Part shown: in pieces, positions 8,284 through 16,769 of the stretch
How the letters are laid out: each line of letters opens with the position of its first letter
Position numbering within the stretch: the first letter of the stretch is position 1
DNA from: Methylococcaceae bacterium
GTDB lineage: Bacteria > Pseudomonadota > Gammaproteobacteria > Methylococcales > Methylococcaceae
Direction: 5' to 3'
Length of the DNA stretch: 34,268 bases
Assembly (NCBI GenBank): GCA_028711365.1
Contig: JAQTSI010000008.1
Coordinates: 1 to 34,268, forward strand
Position numbers and translations under genes: made by a program
The notes under the pieces: model-generated
Told to the model about the DNA's origin: nothing
What the model saw: only the letters and a program-made list of their open reading frames with translations
The model's database searches: none

Positions 8284-9753
8284 ATGAACGCTGTAAAATC
8301 TGAAAACCAATCCGTCTCTTCGGTCATCGATGCGGCGATGATGTCCGCGGCACAAAGAAGAGTCGATGATTTCAAACGCTTACGTCAGTTGGGCATGCTG
8401 CCGAAGGATGGAGATTTTTTTCCATCGGTGCATTACCCACCCATCACGATGTATCCCCCCACCACCGAGGATGAACTGTTCCAGGGGTATACGGTGCCGG
8501 CAGACGGTTTGTTCGATGTCTATGTCCACATACCTTTTTGCCTGCAGCGCTGCACTTTCTGTCATTATCCCGTCAAGTTAGGCAAGAATACCTCGGACGA
8601 GAAAGACAGGTACCTGGTTGCATTGGCCAAGGAAATGAGCCTATATCGGGCGCGGCTGGGGTTGGTGGATCGCATTAAAGCGCGTTCCATACTGGTAGGT
8701 GGCGGTACGCCGACTTTCCTGAATATTCCGCAAATGCGATATTTCTTCGAGTTCTTCAATGAAAATGTCGAGGTGGCAGAAGGCACGCAATTCAACTACG
8801 ACGTCGATCCCAATACCCTGCTGGGCGAGGAAGGCAGGCAGCGCCTGCAAATCATGAAGGACAATGGCGTGAATCGCTTGACGATTGGCGTTCAATCGCT
8901 CAATGACGAAGTGCTGTTCAAAATGAACCGGCACCATTCCGCGGAGCAGGCTATCGATTCGATTCGGGTTTCCCGAGAAATGGGATTTCAGGTCAACATA
9001 GAGTTTATCTATGGTTATCCCGGGGAGACATTGGAGAATTGGGCGGCAGTGATCGAGCAAGCAGCGCAGCTCGACGTCGAGGAAATCCAGATGTATCGGC
9101 TCAAAGTCGAGGCTTATGGCGATTACCAGGGGCCGATCAAGAACGTCAAGGAAAAACATCCCGAAAGGATACCGGAGATCGATGAAACCCTGGAGATGAA
9201 ACAGATCGCCATCGAAATACTGAATAAGCATGGCTACCATGAAAACCTGCGCCGGGTTTATAGCCGCAAGCCGGAGCATTATTCGCATTATGCCCACAAC
9301 CAGTGCTGCATGCTGTACGACGAAGTGGGGTTCGGCTTGACCGCTTTCAGCAGCCTCAGAGACCGTTTCGCTCTCAATACCCAGTATTTCGACGAATATT
9401 ATTCGCTCATCGATTCGGGGAAACTGCCCATCAACCGCGGCATTGTGCGCACCAAAGAAGAACAGCAGCGCTGGGCGATCGTTTTGCCGCTCAAGAATCG
9501 CACGGTGCGAAAACGCGATTTCCAGCGCGCGACGGGGGAATCCATCGAAGGCAAATTCTCCGACAAATTCGCCGCCCTCAAAGAGCATGGCTTGATCGAG
9601 GAAACCGAAAGGGAGATTAAACTCACCCCGCTCGGCTGCTTTTTTGCGGACGAGGTCGTGCAGCAGTTTCATCAAACCGAGTTCATGCCTTTTCCCGAAA
9701 CAAACTACGAACCGGGTCCATTGTGCCCCTATCACCATAACCATGTGGATTAA
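8284..9753 (+). CDS. HemN/HemW-like radical SAM enzyme
   Basis: This 489-residue protein has the CX3CX2C cluster-binding motif typical of radical SAM enzymes (HIPFCLQRCTFCHYP, Cys at about 86, 90 and 93). It also has the GGGTPT motif (VGGGTPTFL) that contacts S-adenosylmethionine. The sequence around FNYDVDPNTLL, VNRLTIGVQSLNDEVL and IEFIYGYPGET is characteristic of the coproporphyrinogen-dehydrogenase-like (HemN/HemW/HutW) family, and a winged-helix-like HemN C-terminal segment follows (about 400-470). Known members do oxidative decarboxylation, haem chaperoning, haem ring opening or radical methylation, so the reaction is open. It is the first gene of an eight-gene collinear cluster. A housekeeping porphyrin role is unlikely, given the second radical SAM gene, a methyltransferase and exporters downstream. 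The ATG at 8284 is preceded by AGGGTGAG; a GTG at 8275 would add three residues. Confidence 0.8.
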   Translation: MNAVKSENQSVSSVIDAAMMSAAQRRVDDFKRLRQLGMLPKDGDFFPSVHYPPITMYPPTTEDELFQGYTVPADGLFDVYVHIPFCLQRCTFCHYPVKLGKNTSDEKDRYLVALAKEMSLYRARLGLVDRIKARSILVGGGTPTFLNIPQMRYFFEFFNENVEVAEGTQFNYDVDPNTLLGEEGRQRLQIMKDNGVNRLTIGVQSLNDEVLFKMNRHHSAEQAIDSIRVSREMGFQVNIEFIYGYPGETLENWAAVIEQAAQLDVEEIQMYRLKVEAYGDYQGPIKNVKEKHPERIPEIDETLEMKQIAIEILNKHGYHENLRRVYSRKPEHYSHYAHNQCCMLYDEVGFGLTAFSSLRDRFALNTQYFDEYYSLIDSGKLPINRGIVRTKEEQQRWAIVLPLKNRTVRKRDFQRATGESIEGKFSDKFAALKEHGLIEETEREIKLTPLGCFFADEVVQQFHQTEFMPFPETNYEPGPLCPYHHNHVD

Positions 9754-9819
9754 TTTGACACTTCGAATTCGGCCTTTGGCGTCGATCATCAATTTCCAGA
9801 ACTCGCGATGGGGCGATAT

Positions 9820-10554
9820 ATGATCCGTTCTAGCAAGCAATGGCATTGGGCCGTGGGCCTCTCATTACTGTTCGGTTTGGGGACGAGCCCATGGGCCGTT
9901 TCTGAAATGGGGTCGACCGGCCATTTGCCGCGTGATGCTCAACAGATACCGGGGCAGGAAGGGCCTCCGCCACCGGGCGGCATGATGCCGGGCGCCGACC
10001 CGTTTCACCTGCTCATGAATAGTCGAGAAGTGCAAGCCGATCTCGGGCTGACCGAAACCCAGATACGGCATTTATCCCGAGTCGATGCCGATTTCCTGAC
10101 CAAAATGCGGGAGTCCTCGGCTTCGCCCGAACAGATGCAGCAGCAGATGCAGGAAGGCCAGATGAAGATTGCCAAGGTGTTGAGCACCGAGCAACTCGAC
10201 CGGTTCAAGGAGATCATGTTTCAGATCGAAGCGCCCTGTAACCTGATGCGGGAAGTCGAAGATTTAGAAAGGCTGCAACTGACTCCGGCTCAAACCGGGC
10301 AGGTCGACGGATTGTGTCAAGGCATGTGGGGAAAAATCCGCTCGCTGGCGGAAGAGGCCCACCGGAGTCAGCCCAATGATCCCTGTACCGCCATGATGAC
10401 GGTTAGGGCTCAAGAACAGAACATGAAAAGTCAAATTCAGAAAGACATCGACCAGATATTGACCGGAGCTCAGAAAAAAATCTACGGCGAGATGAAAGGG
10501 CGCCCGATCCATTTACCCCCCATGAGGCCCCCAGCCTGTGACAAAAATTCTTGA
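9820..10554 (+). CDS. Spy/CpxP-like (LTXXQ) periplasmic protein
   Basis: The 244-residue product starts with a signal peptide (HWAVGLSLLFGLGTSPWAVS) followed by a Pro/Gly/Met-rich stretch (GPPPPGGMMPGADP). Two LTXXQ-type motifs follow (LGLTETQIRHL and LQLTPAQTGQVDGL), with alpha-helical, Gln/Met-rich sequence between them. This is the layout of the Spy/CpxP family of ATP-independent periplasmic chaperones and metal-stress sensors. It is longer than classical Spy (about 160 residues) and contains a tandem-like duplication plus Cys residues at PCNLM, GLCQG, DPCTAMM and PPACDKNS, which could bind metal or form disulphides (inference). It lies between two radical SAM genes; the downstream one starts 10 nt after its stop, so it is almost certainly co-transcribed. 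The ATG at 9820 is preferred because it begins the signal peptide directly; an in-frame ATG lies at 9808. Confidence 0.65.
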   Translation: MIRSSKQWHWAVGLSLLFGLGTSPWAVSEMGSTGHLPRDAQQIPGQEGPPPPGGMMPGADPFHLLMNSREVQADLGLTETQIRHLSRVDADFLTKMRESSASPEQMQQQMQEGQMKIAKVLSTEQLDRFKEIMFQIEAPCNLMREVEDLERLQLTPAQTGQVDGLCQGMWGKIRSLAEEAHRSQPNDPCTAMMTVRAQEQNMKSQIQKDIDQILTGAQKKIYGEMKGRPIHLPPMRPPACDKNS

Positions 10555-10564
10555 GGAATCTCCT

Positions 10565-11572
10565 ATGATCGCCATCAACACGACTTTCCCCATTATCGAC
10601 CGATTGCAGAGTTCCCCGGTCGATCGGGATGATATTTTGACGCTTCTGACCGCGACCGGAGCGTTGCAGGAAGAGTTATTTCGACGGGCCAGGGACATGC
10701 GGCATACCCATTGCGGCGACTTGGTCCATCTGCGGGGCGTCATCGAAATCTCGAATTACTGTCAGAAAAGTTGCAGCTATTGCGCCATCCGTGCGCCCAA
10801 CAAGGAGTTGGACCGTTATCGGATGTCTGCCGAGGAAATACTCGATATCGCCGGTCAAATCCATAATACCGGCATCAGGATCATATTCATACAGGCAGGA
10901 CAGGATCCGAAATGCGATGAAATCCTCGAAACCGTCATCCCCAAGATCAAACAGCAATTCAATACCGAAGTGCTGCTGTGTTTGGGAGAGCGTTCCAAGG
11001 AAACCTATCGACATTTCCGCGATCTCGGCGCCGATTCTTACATATTGAAGTATGAAACCTCCGATCCGGTGCTTTATGAGATGACGGCGTTGACGCCATT
11101 GAAGAATCGTTTGGACTGTGCCCGCTCGATCAAGCAAGTCGGGATGAAACTGGGTGTGGGTAATATCATCGGCTTGCCCGGCCAAAATTTTGAAAGCCTG
11201 GCGGATGATATCCTGTTGGGATATGAACTCGAACCGGATTTCGTCAGCGCATCACCTTTCATCGCCAATGAACACACGCCCTACGAGGATTCGCCGGCAG
11301 GTGACTTCAATGTGACGCTCAATACCATGGCCATCAACCGGCTGATGCACAAAACCTGCTTATTGCCGACCGTGAGCGCCTTGGAGAAAATCTATCCGCA
11401 CGGCCAGCTCATGGGCTTGAATGCGGGCGCCAATGTCATCACCATCAATTTCACGCCTTCGAGTCGCCGCGAAAACTATGCCATATACTCCAGCCACCGC
11501 TTCATCGTCAGCCGGGACCATGCGCTGCACATCATTCAGCAAGCAGGCTTGAAGGCCGAGATTTTTCAATGA
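10565..11572 (+). CDS. HydE/PylB/BioB-like radical SAM enzyme
   Basis: The 335-residue protein has a CX3CX2C motif (ISNYCQKSCSYCAIRAPN, Cys at about 66, 70 and 73). It shows the BATS/HydE-type layout: a helical N-terminus, GVIEISNYC, IIFIQAGQDP, CLGERS, DSYILKYETSDPVLY and GNIIGLPGQ. The family includes HydE (hydrogenase maturation), PylB (methylornithine mutase), BioB and related enzymes. KYETSDPxLY with GLPGQ is especially HydE/PylB-like. No HydF, HydG, hydrogenase or pyrrolysine genes are in the window, so the substrate is unknown. A GAGGA ribosome-binding site 7 nt before the ATG at 10565 fixes the start. Its stop overlaps the next ATG as ATGA at 11569-11572, indicating translational coupling to the methyltransferase. 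Confidence 0.8.
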   Translation: MIAINTTFPIIDRLQSSPVDRDDILTLLTATGALQEELFRRARDMRHTHCGDLVHLRGVIEISNYCQKSCSYCAIRAPNKELDRYRMSAEEILDIAGQIHNTGIRIIFIQAGQDPKCDEILETVIPKIKQQFNTEVLLCLGERSKETYRHFRDLGADSYILKYETSDPVLYEMTALTPLKNRLDCARSIKQVGMKLGVGNIIGLPGQNFESLADDILLGYELEPDFVSASPFIANEHTPYEDSPAGDFNVTLNTMAINRLMHKTCLLPTVSALEKIYPHGQLMGLNAGANVITINFTPSSRRENYAIYSSHRFIVSRDHALHIIQQAGLKAEIFQ

Positions 11573-12714
11573 GTTCAAGACTGATGATGAGAGATCCCAT
11601 GGCGACTCGCAAATCCAATGGTGTACGGAGCTTGGTCGGCGCGCTCATGCTGCAGGCGGTTGGCGCCACCGCGGCCGAGCAAGCCCCGACCCCGCCACCC
11701 CCGATTCCCATCGTTTCCGGGACGGCGGCGCAAGCTTCGCTGGTTCATGTGGGAGGGAACGATACTTTTGCCATTACTCCCGATGGCCGCCGGGCAGGCA
11801 CCCTTTTTTATGAAGCGCTGAAAGGCAAGAAAAAGAACGCCAAGGAATCGGCGCTGCAGGCCATAGAGTTATGGGACAAGATCATTCCGCAGGAAAACTA
11901 CGGCGGCGAATATACCGCTTTGCAGTGGTTCGCCACTTACTTCGTGGCCGATCCAACCCAGCGTGACGAGATGCTCAAAGACCCCTTCGTCAATGAGTTT
12001 TTCCATCTTTTTGCCGACAACAAATATGCCGTTCTCAAGGAATACATCAACCGCAAGTACCATGTCGAAGACATCGGTGACGAAGAGACCTATACGGGGC
12101 AAACCCGCAAGGCGTGGTTGGAGGACACCATTTTGTTCAATAATCCGCGCCGCGAGGAATGGGAGCGAACCAGTCAGGTCATGGAGTTGATCGATCTGAA
12201 GCCCGGCGACAGCATCGCCGACATCGGCAGCGGGCCGGGCTACTATACCTTCCGTTTCGCGCAGAAGGTGGGGCCTACGGGCAAGGTCTATGCGATCGAT
12301 ACCGTCGAGGATCACCTCAAGTATGTCGGCAAGACCGCCAAGAACACCGGCATCGGCAATATCGATCTGATTCACACCGATGGCAAAACCTTAGGTCTAG
12401 CGGATGCCAAGGTCGATGCGGTATTCATGTGCTCGCTTTATCACAATATCTATGCCATGTCGGCGGAGCCCGAGCGAGTGGAACTGGTGGAAAGCATCAA
12501 GAGCGCGCTCAAGGATGACGGCACCTTTTATCTCGTCGACAATGGTTTGGTGCCTCCGGGAACCTTGCCTTACCATGGGCCTTACATCGCCAAGGAGTTG
12601 ATCATTCAACAACTCACCGCCTTCGGATTCAAGCTCGTTCAAGCCGAAAACAAGATACCGCAAAGATATATCCTGATTTTCAAGAAACAAGCCGCCAAAA
12701 AGGATCCTGCCTGA
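11569..12714 (+). CDS. SAM-dependent class I methyltransferase with an apparent signal peptide
   Basis: The 381-residue product has a Rossmann methyltransferase domain in its second half. Motif I is IADIGSGPGYYTF (217-228), the acidic residue after beta-2 is D244 (VYAIDT), then IDLIHTDGKTLG and VDAVFMCSLYHNIY. The first about 200 residues are unusual. Residues 18-38 (GVRSLVGALMLQAVGATAAEQ) look like a Sec signal peptide with an A-x-A cleavage site, followed by a Pro-rich linker and a helical domain I cannot name. S-adenosylmethionine is normally cytoplasmic, so either the N-terminus is not cleaved or the true start is internal. The ATG at 11569 overlaps the upstream stop; ATGs at 11584 and 11599 are alternatives and keep the signal-like segment. 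The target is unknown. Position between a radical SAM gene and transporters suggests a tailoring step in the same pathway. Confidence 0.7.
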   Translation: MSSRLMMRDPMATRKSNGVRSLVGALMLQAVGATAAEQAPTPPPPIPIVSGTAAQASLVHVGGNDTFAITPDGRRAGTLFYEALKGKKKNAKESALQAIELWDKIIPQENYGGEYTALQWFATYFVADPTQRDEMLKDPFVNEFFHLFADNKYAVLKEYINRKYHVEDIGDEETYTGQTRKAWLEDTILFNNPRREEWERTSQVMELIDLKPGDSIADIGSGPGYYTFRFAQKVGPTGKVYAIDTVEDHLKYVGKTAKNTGIGNIDLIHTDGKTLGLADAKVDAVFMCSLYHNIYAMSAEPERVELVESIKSALKDDGTFYLVDNGLVPPGTLPYHGPYIAKELIIQQLTAFGFKLVQAENKIPQRYILIFKKQAAKKDPA

Positions 12715-12748
12715 CAAGCCGGCAGCGGGTCGAAAATTGATTCCTGAC

Positions 12749-13642
12749 ATGGACACCAAACTCATCGGGGTTTGCGCCGCCTTGGGTTCGGCGGCGAGCT
12801 GGGCCTTGGGTGCGATCTTGTTCAAGCAATTGGGCGATTCGATACCTCCCATTGCGATGACCTTGGCGAAGGGGGCGGTTAGCGCCATCTTGCTGGGGCT
12901 TGCCCTGCTCGCCGTCGGTTACGAGGAGCTGGACGGGACCCCCCTGTGCATTCTGGTCGCCAGTGGCTTGCTGGGCATTTCGGCAGGCGATACCTTCTTC
13001 TTCGCCGCGCTGCGCGATCTCGGCGCTTATGCCGTCGTGGTGTTGTTGATGCTGGGGCAGGTGTTGACGGTCGTGCTGGCCGTGCTCTTGCTTGATGAGC
13101 AATTGTCGATCGCGGAACAGGCAGGGATAGCCCTCACCATCGCCGGCGTCAGCCTGGTCTTGTTTATCCAGGCCAGGAACGAACCGGCATCGAAATCCAG
13201 GCTCTTAGGGATATTCTACGGTTCGATGTCGATCATCTGCATGTCGGCATCGCTGCTCATCGCCAAACCGGTCCTGGAGACGACTTCCAGCATTCAGGCG
13301 ACGTTCATCCGCATGTTCGCCGGCATGCTGGGCATATTGCTCTTCGGCGTGATCGGCCGGCAACTGAACGGTTTTTTCAAGCCCTTCACCGAATTCAGGC
13401 TGGCCGGCCGTTTCGTTCTATCGGTTTGCATCGTCACTTTCGGCGGCTTCTGGCTGTCTCTGGTGGCGGTGAAATACCTTGATGTCTCCATCGCCAATAC
13501 GCTCAACTCGACCGAGCCCTTGTTCGTGCTTCCCCTGGCGGTGATCTTTTTGAAGGAAAGGATTACCTGGCTGATCGTGCTGGGCAGCGTGATGGCCTTT
13601 GCCGGGGTCGCAATGCTGATCGGCGGCTGGATTCCGGTATGA
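12749..13642 (+). CDS. EamA/DMT-family transporter
   Basis: The 297-residue protein has about ten hydrophobic segments arranged as two EamA repeats. The first opens with [20 protein letters not shown], and the second begins near [20 protein letters not shown]. The hallmark end-of-repeat sequences are present ([19 protein letters not shown], and [23 protein letters not shown] near the C-terminus). Drug/metabolite transporters of this kind usually export small metabolites or amino acids across the inner membrane. The gene follows the methyltransferase by 34 nt and its stop overlaps the ATG of the ABC ATPase (ATGA at 13639-13642), tying it to the downstream exporter. The ATG at 12749 is used; a TTG at 12737 would add four residues. 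The substrate is unknown, but export of the cluster's product or an intermediate is plausible. Confidence 0.8.
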   Translation: MDTKLIGVCAALGSAASWALGAILFKQLGDSIPPIAMTLAKGAVSAILLGLALLAVGYEELDGTPLCILVASGLLGISAGDTFFFAALRDLGAYAVVVLLMLGQVLTVVLAVLLLDEQLSIAEQAGIALTIAGVSLVLFIQARNEPASKSRLLGIFYGSMSIICMSASLLIAKPVLETTSSIQATFIRMFAGMLGILLFGVIGRQLNGFFKPFTEFRLAGRFVLSVCIVTFGGFWLSLVAVKYLDVSIANTLNSTEPLFVLPLAVIFLKERITWLIVLGSVMAFAGVAMLIGGWIPV

Positions 13643-14367
13643 ATTCCCAGGGGCTTGACGAGAATCCGCCTCTGTTTCGGATTCGCGATCTTACCAAGAT
13701 CTACCGAAGCGGGGAGGTGGAGGTTCAGGCGCTGCGCGGGGTGGATCTCGAACTTTACCGGGGCGAGTTCATCGTCTTGTTGGGCCCTTCCGGTAGTGGC
13801 AAATCGACCCTGCTCAATATCCTGGGCGGCCTGGACATGCCGACCAGCGGCCAGGTGTCGTTCCGCGACGTGGACCTGGGCGAGTTGGACGAGCGGGGCA
13901 GGACCCTCTACCGGCGCGATACCATAGGCTATGTATTCCAATCCTATAACCTCATTTCCGGTCTGACGGCCCGGGAAAATGTCGCCTTGGCGACCGAGAT
14001 CGTTGCCAATCCCCTGTCTCCTGAAACGGCGCTGGGTTTGGTCGGTCTGGCGGATCGAATGGATCATTTCCCCTCGCAACTGTCGGGGGGAGAGCAGCAG
14101 CGGGTTTCCGTCGCCCGCGCCATTGCCAAGCGGCCCGCCATCTTGTTGTGCGATGAACCCACCGGAGCGCTGGACAGCAATACCGGCATCGTCGTGCTCG
14201 AGGTGATTCAGGACGTCAGCCGAAAACTCGACACCACCACCGTGTTGATTACGCATAATGTCGCCATCGCCGATCTTGCCGATCGAGTCGTGTCGTTCGC
14301 GAATGGCAAAATCTCCGAGGTGAGGAACAACGAGCGCAAGCGTTCGGCGAGAGAGCTTTCCTGGTAG
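13639..14367 (+). CDS. ABC transporter ATP-binding protein (MacB/LolD/DevA type)
   Basis: A 242-residue ABC ATPase with Walker [10 protein letters not shown] (49-57), Q-loop YVFQSYNL, signature LSGGEQQRV (148-156), Walker B ILLCDEP followed by TGALD, and switch His in VLITHN. The compact single-domain form and [10 protein letters not shown] sequence place it with the LolD/MacB/FtsE-type ATPases. These pair with FtsX-fold permeases rather than classical importers. It overlaps the upstream EamA gene by four bases and is followed after 6 nt by an FtsX-type permease, then a HlyD-type adaptor. This is the layout of DevBCA- or MacAB-like tripartite exporters that push substrates from the inner membrane or periplasm outward. 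The outer-membrane TolC-type partner is not in the window. Confidence 0.9.
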   Translation: MNSQGLDENPPLFRIRDLTKIYRSGEVEVQALRGVDLELYRGEFIVLLGPSGSGKSTLLNILGGLDMPTSGQVSFRDVDLGELDERGRTLYRRDTIGYVFQSYNLISGLTARENVALATEIVANPLSPETALGLVGLADRMDHFPSQLSGGEQQRVSVARAIAKRPAILLCDEPTGALDSNTGIVVLEVIQDVSRKLDTTTVLITHNVAIADLADRVVSFANGKISEVRNNERKRSARELSW

Positions 14368-14373
14368 GCATTC

Positions 14374-16743
14374 ATGAACGCCCTCGATAGAAAGTTGCTG
14401 CGCGACCTCTGGCGGCTGCGGGGTCAGGTCATCGCGATCATCCTGGTGACCGCGGCCGGTGTCGCGGCTTTCATCATGGCGATGGCCACCGTCGATTCCA
14501 TCGAGGTGACCCGCACCGCCTATTACGAGCGCTACCGGTTTGCCGAGGTGTTTTCCGCGCTCCGCCGCGGTCCCGAAACCCTGGTTCCCCGCATCGCCGG
14601 CATCCCCGGCGTCCAGCAAGTCAGCACCGGCATCGCCCATAATGTCATACTCGACATCGAGGGCATGGAAGAGCCGGTCAATGGCCTGCTGGTCTCGGCC
14701 CCGGAGAAAGGGCCGGAATCCCTCAATAATATCCATATACGCAGTGGCCGACTGATCCGTCCCGGCTCTAGCGATGAAGTCGTCGTCAGCGAACCTTTTG
14801 CCCGGGCAAACCAACTGCTGCCGGGCGCATCGCTGTATGCAAACCTGAAGGGACAGAAGCGCAAACTCCATGTCGTCGGTGTCGCCTTGTCGCCCGAATA
14901 CATTTTTTTCGCCGTGCCGGGCACCCTCTCGCCCGATGACCGCCGGTTCGGCGTCATGTGGATGGACCGTAAAGCGCTCAGCAATGCTTTCGACCTGGAT
15001 GGCGCGTTCAACAATCTTGCGCTCACATTGCAGCCGAATGCCTCCGAGTCGGAGGTGATCGGCCGGCTGGACAGGATGTTGGTCGATTATGGCGGGGTGG
15101 GAGCTTATGGGAGGGCCGATCATATTTCCCACGCCACCCTCAACGGTGAAATCACCCAGTTGCGCGCCAGTATCCATATCGCCGCGCCGGTCTTCCTGGG
15201 CGTCATCGCTTTCCTCCTGCATATGCTGATGATGCGTCACATCGAAACCGAGCGCGAGCATATCGGTATCTTGAAAGCCTTCGGTTATGGTGATTCCCAG
15301 GTCGCCTGGCATTATGCGAAATTCGTCATCCTGATCGTCGCTGTGGGGGTCATGATCGGCATGGGAGGAGGCGTCAAACTGGGCCGCACGGTGACGGAAA
15401 CCTATGCGGAGCATTATCACTTTCCGTTCCTGGAATACGGTTTGCGCTCTTCGGTTTTCTTCGAGGCCATCGCCGCCTATGGCATGGCGGGCTTGATCGG
15501 CGCCTGGGGCAGCATGCGCCGCGCCGCCAGGCTCGAACCCGCGGTGGCGATGAGGGCGCCTCCGCCGCCGGTCTATCGGCGCACCTGGATCGAAGGCTTG
15601 GGTATCGTCCTGTTGCTCGATCAATCGACGCGCATGATCTTGCGCCATATCATCCGCTGGCCGATGCGCTCCGCCTTGACGATATTCGGCATCGCCGCGG
15701 CCATCGCCATCCTGATCTCGCCGTTCGGCATTACCGGGTCGGTGGACAAGATGATCGACACCCATTTCTTTCAGGCGGAACGGCAGGATTTGACGATGTC
15801 GTTCGCGCAGGAAAGACACAGCAGCGCCATCTATGATCTCGTGCTTGCCCCGGGGGTGCTGCGCATCGAGGGATTTCGCGCCGTACTCGCCTCGGTAGGT
15901 TTTGGCGGTAAATCGCGCCGCATCACGGTGCTCGGGCGACAAGCCGATGGCGTGTTGACTCGCGCCCTGGACCGCCGGCAGCGGCCGATCCCCTTGCCCG
16001 ACCGGGGAGTGACCCTGTCCAGTTCGATGGCCCAGTGGTTAGGGGTGAGCGCGGGGGATTACGTCAGCCTCGAATTCTTGCAAGGGCGGCGCATGAGCCG
16101 GCAGGTTCCCGTCACCGCGATCACCGACAGCTACATAGGACTGTCCTTCTTCACCCTGTTCATGGACCGGGGCATCCTCAATGCGTTGATGATGGAGGGG
16201 GATGTCATTTCAGGCGTGCATCTGAAGATCGATCCGCTTCAGCAACAGAGCCTCTACGCCAAAATCAAGGAAATACCGTCCATCACCGGCGTCATCTCTC
16301 ATGGCGCATCGCTGGCGACGATGCGAAGACTGTTGCAGGAGACGCTGAAGCTGACTTTCGTCAATGGCATGTTCGCGGTCATCATCATTTTTGGCGTTAT
16401 TTATAATAATGCGCGCATTTCCTTCACCGAGCGCAGCAATGACTTCGCCACCATGCTGCTGATCGGCTATGGCCGCCGCGATGTCTATTTCATCGTGCTG
16501 GGCGAACTGACGCTGTTGACCCTCGCCGCCATGCCCTTGGGCTGTCTGGGCGGCTATGCGTTTGCCTGGATGTTGACGGAGGGTACGGCCAACGAGGTGT
16601 TTCGGACCCCCCTTCACATCGAATCGCGGGCGTTCGGAATCGCGATGTTGTTCGCCTTGCTCTCGGTGCTGATATCGAGCATCACGGTGCTGATGAAGGT
16701 TAACAAGATGGATATCGTCGAAGTATTGAAAACGAGAGAATAA
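14374..16743 (+). CDS. ABC exporter permease with two FtsX domains
   Basis: The 789-residue protein has an N-terminal membrane segment (QVIAIILVTAAGVAAFIMAMA), a large periplasmic domain and a central FtsX block (about residues 265-390). A second membrane anchor follows at about 430-450 (ALTIFGIAAAIAILISPFGI), then another periplasmic domain and a C-terminal FtsX block (about 660-785). That duplicated layout matches long FtsX/MacB_PCD permeases of the DevC/LolCE-like superfamily, which form a mechanotransmission-type exporter rather than a channel for bulk solute. The cytoplasmic coupling helix HIETEREHIGILKAFGYGDSQV, with a matching C-terminal copy around RSNDFATMLLIGYGRRDV, is the expected ATPase contact. 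It sits between its ATPase and adaptor genes with 6- and 26-nt gaps. The substrate is not deducible; relatives move lipids, lipoproteins, glycolipids or peptides. Confidence 0.85.
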   Translation: MNALDRKLLRDLWRLRGQVIAIILVTAAGVAAFIMAMATVDSIEVTRTAYYERYRFAEVFSALRRGPETLVPRIAGIPGVQQVSTGIAHNVILDIEGMEEPVNGLLVSAPEKGPESLNNIHIRSGRLIRPGSSDEVVVSEPFARANQLLPGASLYANLKGQKRKLHVVGVALSPEYIFFAVPGTLSPDDRRFGVMWMDRKALSNAFDLDGAFNNLALTLQPNASESEVIGRLDRMLVDYGGVGAYGRADHISHATLNGEITQLRASIHIAAPVFLGVIAFLLHMLMMRHIETEREHIGILKAFGYGDSQVAWHYAKFVILIVAVGVMIGMGGGVKLGRTVTETYAEHYHFPFLEYGLRSSVFFEAIAAYGMAGLIGAWGSMRRAARLEPAVAMRAPPPPVYRRTWIEGLGIVLLLDQSTRMILRHIIRWPMRSALTIFGIAAAIAILISPFGITGSVDKMIDTHFFQAERQDLTMSFAQERHSSAIYDLVLAPGVLRIEGFRAVLASVGFGGKSRRITVLGRQADGVLTRALDRRQRPIPLPDRGVTLSSSMAQWLGVSAGDYVSLEFLQGRRMSRQVPVTAITDSYIGLSFFTLFMDRGILNALMMEGDVISGVHLKIDPLQQQSLYAKIKEIPSITGVISHGASLATMRRLLQETLKLTFVNGMFAVIIIFGVIYNNARISFTERSNDFATMLLIGYGRRDVYFIVLGELTLLTLAAMPLGCLGGYAFAWMLTEGTANEVFRTPLHIESRAFGIAMLFALLSVLISSITVLMKVNKMDIVEVLKTRE

Positions 16744-16769
16744 AGATCCTCTATGAAACGGGTAGATCC

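Noticed and set aside
8284-9753. Housekeeping oxygen-independent coproporphyrinogen oxidase (HemN)
   Set aside because: The family resemblance is real, but the gene is embedded in a specialised cluster with another radical SAM enzyme and no other haem gene, so the gene symbol was withheld.
10565-11572. HydE of an [FeFe]-hydrogenase maturation set
   Set aside because: No HydF, HydG or hydrogenase gene is in the window, and the gene is coupled to a methyltransferase and exporter instead.
13294-15942. An 882-codon open frame on the minus strand antisense to the EamA, ATPase and permease genes
   Set aside because: It lies opposite three genes with clear family motifs. Its product is His/Asp/Arg/Gly-rich with no recognisable domain, which is typical of the antisense frame of GC-rich coding DNA.
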